Shown one piece after another: positions 57,100-64,000 of a stretch of DNA of 64,000 nucleotides. Position 1 is the stretch's first letter, and each line of letters begins with the position of its first letter. The DNA is taken from NCBI RefSeq assembly GCF_019320115.1, contig NC_089593.1:12924789-12988788 (forward strand), written 5' to 3'. Position numbers and translations under genes: made by a program. The stretch comes from Miscanthus floridulus. Its lineage: Eukaryota > Streptophyta > Magnoliopsida > Poales > Poaceae. Below the pieces are notes generated by a model. The model was not told the origin of the DNA and searched no databases. It worked only from the letters and a program-made list of their open reading frames with translations.

Positions 57100-57118
57100 A
57101 TTCTACCCCCCTTAAAAT
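57100..57118 (-). other. Polypurine tract of the Tekay-like element
   Basis: ATTTTAAGGGGGGTAGAAT abuts the LTR start TGTAACACC on the minus strand; this is the priming site for second-strand synthesis. Confidence 0.85.
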
Positions 57119-57147
57119 GAATCTCGTCCCCGAGATTCGGATGATGC

Positions 57148-58599
57148 TTACTCAAATAACTGTGGGTATGTTTTCCTCAAATCCTCTTCTCTTTCCCAAG
57201 TAGCCTCATCTTCTGTATACCGATTCCACTGAACCTTACACATCTTTATAACTCGGCTCCTTGTAACTCTTTCTGTCGTCTCCAAAATCCTTACCGAAAA
57301 CTCCTCATATGTGAGATCTTCCTTAACTGTAAGCTCTTCCAACGATATCTGCTCCTCAGGTACACGCAAACACTTCTTTAGTTGAGACACATGGAACACA
57401 TCGTGCACACCTGACAATCTCTCAGGCAATTCCAACTGATAAGCTACTTCTCCACGTCTCTCCAAAATCTTGAAAGGTCCAATATACCTTGGTGTCAACT
57501 TTCCCTTCATGTTAAACCTTCTCACACTTCTCATAGGTGACACTTTTAGGTATACATAATCACCCACTTCAAAAACCAATTCTCTTCTTCTAGTGTCGGC
57601 ATAACTCTTCTATCAAGACTGAGCCACTCTCAAGTTATCTCTGATCATCCTTACTTGCTCTTCCACGTCTCTCAAAACATCAGGTTCGAACACTTGAGTT
57701 TCTCCTGTTTGATTCCAAAACAATGGGGTTCTACACTTTTGTCCATACAAAGCTTCGAAAGGTGCCATATTGAGACTTTTCTGATAACTGTTGTTGTACG
57801 AGAACTCTGCATAAGGCAAACTCTTGTCCCAACTTGTACCGTACTGCAATGCACAAGCTCTCAACATATCTTCTAATATCTGATTAATTCTCTCTGTTTG
57901 CCCATCTGTCTGAGGGTGATATGCTATACTAAAATTCAACTTGGTTCCCAATGAACTATGTACTTGCTGCCAAAAATGAGATGTAAATTGGGTACCTCGA
58001 TCGAACACAATTTTCTTGGGAACTCCATGTAGACAAACTATCATCTCCATATATAACGCAGCCAATTGGGGACCAGTATAGGTAGTCTTGACCGATAAGA
58101 AGTGAGCAACTTTAGTTAACCGATCCACTATTACCCAGATTGAATCATAGCCTCTCTGAGTATGTGGTAACCCAACTATAAAGTCCATACCAACTTCTTC
58201 CCACTTCCACTCAGGTATCTTCATTGGTTGTAGCAATCCTGTAGGTCTTTGATGTTCAGCTTTGACTCTCTGACATGTATCACATAAAGCCACATATTCA
58301 GCAACATCTCTCTTCAGTCCGTACCACCAATACTTCTCTTTTAGATCTAAATACATCTTAGTACTTCTAGGATGAATAGAGTAAGCGGACTCATGTGCCT
58401 CATGAAGAATTGCCTCTCGTATGGCCTTATCCTCAGGCACACATAGTCTTTTCCCAAACCACAGAGTTCCATTGTCATCCATACTGAAACCTGGTGCCTT
58501 ACCAATCACTATGTTTTCCGCTATCTGTTTCAACTTCGCATCCTGTAACTGTCCTTTACGTATTTCTTGCTCCAATTTAGGCTCCAACACCAACTCCAC
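57148..58599 (-). pseudogene. Tekay-like integrase with chromodomain
   Basis: Integrase core with a zinc-binding region (HEAHESAYSIHPRSTKMYLD, CDTCQRVKAEH), then D in VGMDFIVGLP, D in IVFDRGTQFTSHFW and E in HPQTDGQTERINQ (about 57895). C-terminal part: VFEVGDYVYLKVSPMR and YIGPFKILERRGEVAYQLEL. The chromodomain is VRILETTERVTRSR...VQWNRYTEDEATWEREEDL, ending PQLFE at 57148; it would target insertion to modified histones. A double stop TGA-TAG at 57615-57610 cuts the link, each explained by one C-to-T change (CGA, CAG). Confidence 0.88.
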
Positions 58600-60125
58600 T
58601 GCATTAGTGACAAAGCCTAAATTCAGTCACTCAAACTCAGCACACAACTCACTTGACATCGATGTCACTTGCACCTCATTGGCATAACTCTTCCTACTAA
58701 GAGCATCGGCAACAACGTTCGCCTTTCCAGGATGATAGTGCACCTCTAGATCATAATCTTTGATCAACTCTAACCATCGTCGTTGTCTTATATTCAGATC
58801 TATCTAAGTGAAAATATACTTCAGACTCTTCTAATCAGTATAGATGTCACTCTTATGTCCAATGAGATAGTGCATCCAAATGTTCAGAGCATGAACCACT
58901 GCTGCTAACTCCAAGTCATGAGTAGGATAGTTTAACTCATGCTTTCTCAACTGACAGGAAGCATAAGCCACTACTCTGCCCTCTTGCATAAGGACACATT
59001 CGAGACCCTGACGAGATGCATCACAATAGATAGAAAAACTCTTGTTCAAATCAGGCAAAATCAACACTGGGGCTGTAGTCAATCTCTTCTTCAACTCTTC
59101 AAAATTAGCCTGGCATTCGGACCACACAAACTTAGCATTTTTCTCCAACAAAGCTGTCATAGGCTTGGCAAGCTTAGAGAAACCTTCAATGAACCTTCTA
59201 TAGTATCCAGCTAATCCCAAGAAACTACGGATCTCTCCCACATCTGTCGGTGGTTTCTAATTCAATACATCTTTCACCTTACTTGGATCTACTGCGATTC
59301 CACCATTAGAGACAACATGGCCTAGGAAAGAAACTTCCTTCAACCAGAATTCACACTTGCTTCGCTTAGCATACAACTTGTGTTCTTTGAGCTTCTACAA
59401 GACCAACCTCAGATGTTCAGCATGCTCTTCTTCTATTTTGGATAATACCAATATATCATCGATGAATACCACCACAAACTTATCCAAAAACTCCATGAAC
59501 ACCTTATTCATCAAGTACATAAAGTTGGCAGGTGCATTGGTCAAACCAAATGACATAACAGTGTACTCATACAAACCATACCTCGTAGTAAAAGCTGTCT
59601 TGGGTATGTCAGTTGCACGAATCTTCAGCTTATGGTAACCAGAACGAAGATCAATCTTAGAGAAAACACAAGCACCTCTCAACTGGTCAAACAAGTCATC
59701 AATTCTAGGCAACAGATACTTATTCTTGATAGTAACCTCATTGAGTGACCGATAATCAACACACATCCTCTGAGTACCATCCTTCTTGTCAACAAATATA
59801 ACCGGTGCTCCCTAAGGTGACGAGCTAGGACGAATAAAACCTTTCTCCTGTAACTCCTTAATTTGTTTCTTAAGTTCTTCTAATTCATTAACCCCCATTC
59901 TATATGGATGCTTAGCTATAGGTGCAGTTCCAGGTAATAATTCAATAATAAACTCAATATCACGGTCAGGTGGCATACCTAGCAAATCATTGGGGAACAC
60001 ATCTGGAAATTCACCCACCACTGGGTCCTCCTTGTTGCCGCTATCATCAAGCTGGTTCACTGTGGCTGTCGGCTGTGCTTGTATTACAACATCAACACTG
60101 ATTCTTTCTCCATTTGGTGCGGTCA
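58600..60125 (-). pseudogene. Tekay-like reverse transcriptase and RNase H
   Basis: [72 protein letters not shown] (catalytic FIDD). Then [38 protein letters not shown] and RNase H ([40 protein letters not shown]). Upstream, ELLPGTAPIAKHPYRMGVNE belongs to the RT entry region. Stops: TAG at 59812-59814 and 59257-59259 (both where Trp is expected), TAG at 59395-59397, 58831-58833 and 58804-58806, and a TGA near 58627. Confidence 0.88.
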
Positions 60126-60147
60126 CAACAACTACCTTCTCCTTACA

Positions 60148-60570
60148 CTAAATCACTGCTTGTTGTTGCATCATCCAGTCCATACCCAGAATCACATCTA
60201 TACCAGATGCTCTCAACACAATGGGGCTCACTTTTAACTCTACCCCCCTTAAGGTTAGACTAGTCAGAAGACAACGATATGAAGCATGCATACTTCCACC
60301 CGGTGAGTTTACTAATATGGGATTTTGCATGGCACATAATGGTATGCTATGATTTCTAACAAATGCTTGCGATATGAATGAATGCAAAGCTCCAGAATCA
60401 AAAAGAACAGTGGCAGGGGTTGAGTTAACATTGAACGTACCGAGCATGACTTCGGGTTCTGCAAGCGCCGTCTCGGTAGACACATGGTTCACTTTTCCCA
60501 TGTTGGGTGCTGGCTTCTGATAGCTGTTCTACCTTTGGGGGGTTTGCTGGTTGGGCTTCTCAGGGCAATT
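60148..60570 (-). pseudogene. Tekay-like aspartic protease
   Basis: VLFDSGALHSFISQAFVRNH (D-S-G active site) and IDVILGMDWMMQQQAVI. It opens after TAG at 60529-60531 and is closed by TAG at 60148-60150 before CKEKVVVV. Confidence 0.85.
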
Positions 60571-61549
60571 ATAAGACAGGTGACCTTCTTTACCACAACG
60601 GAAGCACTTTGCTGGGAGTGCTAGGGGCACTAGTCTTCATGGGAGTGTTGTTAGGCGCTCCCTGTCGTGGTGTCTGCTGACCACTCTGTTGCTGAGGACG
60701 TTGATTGGCATTCTGCTGCTGGTTCTGGTTGCGCTGAGGATACTGACCATGATTCCACTGACTGGGTGGTCCCTAGAACCTCTGTTGAAAGCCTTGCTGA
60801 GGGTTGGTACGTGGACGAGTATTACTTCCAGAGGCCTGGCCCTGAAGCCTCCTCTTCTTGGCCTCCATCTCCTTGCACTTGTTGTCAATAACAATAGCGC
60901 GATTCACCAGTGTCTGAAAATTGGGGTAGGTATTGGACATAAGCTGGAGCTGCAGACCATCATACAGACCTTTGAGAAAGCGGCATTGCTTGTCAGCATC
61001 ATTAGCCACTTCATTTGGAGCATAATGTGACAATTGAGCAAACTTGTCACGGTACTCAGCGACGGACATGGATCCCTGCTTCAGAGCTCGGAACTCCTCC
61101 TGCTTGAGCTCTATCAGTCCCTCAGGTATGTGATAGGATCTGAAATTCTCTCTAAACTCCTGCCAGGTGACAGAAGGAGCGTTGGCGGGACGTCCATACT
61201 CGAATGACTCCCACCAGTCTTGTGCTTCTCCCTGGAGCTGCCCTGAAGCATGCAACACCTTCTGTTGATCATTACATTGTGCTATGTTGAGCTGCTTCTC
61301 CACTGCACGAAGCCAATCATCTACTTCCAGTGGATCAGTGGCATGAGAGAACACCGGGGGACGGCCCTTCAAGAATTCACCACGCTTATCACGTGGTGCT
61401 CCACCACCCTGTTGGTTCTGCTGATTCTGCACCAACGCTTGCATGATCTGTGTCTGTACTGCCAAGAGTTGCTCAATAGACAGTGGCGGTGGTGGTGGTG
61501 GATGTGGGGGAACACCTCCACGACCCCGGCCTCTTCCTCTTCCAGACAT
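60571..61549 (-). pseudogene. Tekay-like gag with CCHC knuckle
   Basis: Start [20 protein letters not shown] (61549). Gag core: DPLEVDDWLRAVEKQLNIAQ, WQEFRENFRSYHIPEGLIEL, MSVAEYRDKFAQLSHYAPNE. A Gln/Asn-rich stretch (about 60770-60680) leads to CFRCGKEGHLSYNC (60611-60570). TAG at 60773-60775 and a frame change near 60620 disrupt it. Confidence 0.88.
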
Positions 61550-62300
61550 CTGCTATCAAATATTCAAAATTTAGAAATCTCCAAGTTAGAATACATTATG
61601 AAAATTTTCTGGACGAGTCTCAACATCAGAAGCTCTGTAAAACAGTCATATCTCGAGTTCCAGAATTCCAAATAAGGCGTACTTTACATGGTTGGAAAGC
61701 TTAAGAAATTATATACAACTTTTATTCAGACCACATTCCCAGATTCTGTCGTTAGGTTACTCAAAAACAGGATACAACGGAAACTGTTTCCAGATTCCAG
61801 ACTGCGCAGAAACTTAAACTTGAAACAGAGATATCTCACGAACCAGATCAGATATGGGGGTGATTTCAGAGGCATTGGAAAGATGCTTAAGTCTAGTTAT
61901 TCCCATAAAAATTTCATAATTTTTGGTCCTGTAGATTTTAATTGGCATTGAGATAAGGACAGACTGCTCCGAAAAACAGATTCCGAGAGAAAAAAATATA
62001 CCAACCCAACTATTTATTTATTGACCCAAACTTTAATATTCTTAACTATGGAACTTGCGGACATGCCCACAAAGTTCCAGCACACATTACAAAGATCCAA
62101 CTCACACATAAACATAATAACAAATCAACTAAACACACCAATGTTCACACCGCACTAATAGACTCAACTAGACTCAACTTGACTCATTCTACTATCGTTT
62201 TATTACATAAAAGGGACTCCAACATCTATGGGCGATACTCATGGGGAAGCTTCCCGTACATCTTTGGCAAGTTGAGGCACACCCTTTGTTCATCTATCAC

Positions 62301-63044
62301 CTACCGGTGTCTCTTGATGGTTTTCTGCTGTGCTTTCAATTGATCCTCCAGTCGGCGAATCTTTGCCACGGACTCATAGCCAAAGTGTACCATCACCGAG
62401 GTTGTTGGATCCGTGCCCTGCGGGTCCATCATCGCCCATCCCAATTCTGGGTGTTGGTGAGGGAGGAATCGATATTGGTCATTCTTCATGCCCTCGAATC
62501 GGCGACCCCGGAGGCCTATGCAAGCTTCAGCGGCTGCATCTTCTATGTCATCCTCCATGGTAGCACGGTGACCATGGTGCGCATAGTTTGAATCCAGCTG
62601 ATATGTGCCTTTTTGTTCGTCCTTGATGGTGATGCACACCCTGGTCTTCCAATAGGTATCTTCAAGAGGGTGTGTATGTTCTTCGCAGACGTACTCCACA
62701 GCTGCATCCTAGTCGCTGTAGTAGGTCTGAAGCATGCTCATGAGTCGGTGATGTGAAACGGAGGATTCACATCCCGGCTTATACCACACCTTCGTCGTCC
62801 ACCCTAGGGGCGGGATCGGCTCATCCTCTTCAACGCCATCTTCCTCGTCATCATCGGACAAGTGGACGACCTTGACTTCTTGGGGTTCCTCGAGGACTGG
62901 CTCAGGTGTAGGTACATGTGTTGGCGGTATTGGCGAATCAAATTCCTGTTCCTAGGGTTCTTCCTCCTCAAGCTCCATGGACAAACCATGAGGCGGGTAG
63001 TACCCTCCAGTGCTGATGCGGGCAGTCTTGTGGGCACGAGGCAT
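62301..63044 (-). pseudogene. Pre-gag ORF of the Tekay-like element
   Basis: An open frame of about 247 codons between the primer-binding site and gag, starting MPRAHKTARISTGGYYPPHG. Acidic middle (LSDDDEEDGVEEDE), then WTTKVWYKPGC, RVCITIKDEQKGTYQLDSN and a helical, basic end (RRLEDQLKAQQKTIKRHR). It is in one frame, broken only by TAG at 62952-62954 and 62709-62711. Related ORFs occur in other grass chromoviruses as far as I recall, but I know no function. The segment 61550-62300 between it and gag shows nothing else recognisable. Confidence 0.6.
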
Positions 63045-63222
63045 CTACAGAATTAGATTTAGTTAGATTAGGTTAGAAGCAATAATTTTCATAATAGAAT
63101 AAGGCAAAAGAAGCATAAAACTTTAGCAAATAACAAGGGTAAGGTAGAAAGCATGAAATGAGTGAAGCAAAAGAAGCTAAAACGACCATTGCTAACTAGG
63201 CTTGCGTTCTACAGTCAACACA

Positions 63223-63234
63223 GCTCTGATACCA
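63223..63234 (-). other. Primer-binding site of the Tekay-like element
   Basis: TGGTATCAGAGC, complementary to the 3' end of initiator tRNA-Met, starting 4 bp inside the LTR end. Confidence 0.9.
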
Positions 63235-63237
63235 ATC

Positions 63238-64000
63238 TGTCACACCCAATTTTAAGGATAAAATGGAGTGCAAAATCTTACATGCGCCCAGAGATCAGTC
63301 ACACACATAAGCTGACAAATTATGAATAGTATCATCACAAGTGTTTATTACATCACGAATAAGACAGACTTATCACATAGATATAGCGGAAATAATAAAA
63401 GATCTCTCGCGGAAGCTCCATTTCACAGGGACATCGACTGGTTGACCACAAGTCTAGTAGTCCTCAGGAAAATCATCATACCCATAGTCATCTGTTACCC
63501 ATCCGGGATTTTTATCCAAGTAATGAAAATAAACAAGCGTAAGTACATGTCGTACTCAACAAGTATAACACGGGGTTCATGAGGCTCAAAAGGCTTGACA
63601 CAGGTTGCACAGCGTTCAGCTTTTAGTTATCACAATTTTAGCTTAAGAGTAGCAACAAGTTGTTTCAATTCCCAATGCAAAACACATGATCAAATGTAAA
63701 CATGATTAATGAATAGCATAAACAAATAATACTTAGTGTTCATCTATTCCGTAAATGTTCCAAGGCCGCTCGTGACCGTGAGCACGACTGATATACCAGT
63801 TTTACACTCTGCAGAGGTTGTACACTTTCACTGTGAGTTGTGATACCCATATGCCCGGGTTTATAACTCCCAAAACACTTTCAAGGTGAGCAGGCAGGGG
63901 TCACTATAAAGCCTTTCAAAGGTTCATCTAACAAGTTAGGGTCATTAGATTCACTTGGCAAACAGATGTAGAGCCCCCCTTTCCCGATGGCACATTGACA
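63238..64000 (-). repeat. Tekay-like 5' LTR (inner part)
   Basis: Matches 54353-55110 with scattered substitutions, such as ACGTGCGCCC against ACATGCGCCC and AGAGTTATCAC against AGACTTATCAC. It ends ...GTGTGACA next to 'ga' and the primer-binding site. The start of the LTR lies beyond the window. Confidence 0.93.

Larger units (their letters stand above)
54353..64000 (-). mobile_element. Ty3/Gypsy chromovirus, Tekay/Del-like, partial (runs off the right edge)
   Basis: Minus-strand element. The 3' LTR (54353-57099, 2747 bp) and the inner 763 bp of the 5' LTR (63238-64000) are visible. Primer-binding site TGGTATCAGAGC (63234-63223) is the complement of initiator tRNA-Met; polypurine tract AAGGGGGG is at 57100-57118. 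Order in its direction: pre-gag ORF, gag with CCHC, protease, RT, RNase H, integrase with a chromodomain at its C terminus. The chromodomain and long LTR indicate the Tekay/Del group. The two LTRs differ by a few percent where both are seen. It is inserted in the DUF4283 pseudogene; the left flank CAGCT should recur beyond the window. Confidence 0.93.

Noticed and set aside
728..62954. Reassigned or suppressed UAG codon as an explanation for the many amber codons
   Set aside because: Nuclear genes of grasses use UAG as stop, host NLR and Copia frames here use ordinary codons, and the same copies also carry frameshifts. Deamination of methylated CAG is simpler.

Overview
This window is from a plant nuclear genome, almost certainly a grass, and the repeat families suggest a panicoid/Andropogoneae-type genome (inference; no species marker is visible). 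Evidence: Mutator-like elements carrying plant mobile domain (PMD) genes, Ty1/Copia and Ty3/Gypsy retrotransposons, Stowaway and hAT-type MITEs, spliced genes, and a monocot-style CC-NB-LRR (NLR) resistance gene. There are no bacterial features. Most of the 64 kb is nested transposable elements around a few host-gene pieces.

Layout. 1-10445: a decayed Mutator-like element (MULE 1), 5' end outside the window, with a MURA transposase pseudogene, a spliced PMD gene overlapping its end, a GRF-type zinc-finger ORF (+) and a converging CxC zinc-binding ORF (-). 10450-13815: host-derived pieces (a GPI-tail exon and an X8/callose-binding-type pseudogene) with CACTA-like and hAT-like repeats. 13816-21612: a MITE split by a complete second MULE (13851-21314, about 240-bp terminal inverted repeats, 9-bp target duplication), which carries no transposase but holds a 3.02-kb nearly perfect tandem duplication of a PMD gene. 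21960-23813: 3' part of an old chromovirus LTR. 24900-34815: an NLR gene with a 1390-codon reading frame, split by a young Copia element (25584-30611; LTRs identical by eye, TSD CTGCC). 34816-39660: NLR 3' flank, a Pack-MULE-like element, a decayed multi-exon gene and a Copia solo LTR. 39661-54352: a DUF4283/CCHC pseudogene split by a complete Tat-lineage Gypsy element (40409-53289, TSD CGCCA) that carries a long spliced antisense gene. 54353-64000: a Tekay/Del-like chromovirus on the minus strand, running off the right edge.

How the parts relate. The NLR exon frame is continuous once the Copia element is subtracted, so the gene was probably intact until recently. The Copia 3' LTR now reads in frame into the NB-ARC-LRR half. 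PMD genes occur in both MULEs, with and without a transposase. In every decayed element the dominant in-frame stop is TAG, nearly always where family alignments expect Gln (CAG). One case is shown inside the sequence itself, by neighbouring 69-bp repeat units. This fits deamination of methylated cytosine at CHG sites. All recognised families are known ones; the novel points are the architecture, the nesting and the decay pattern.
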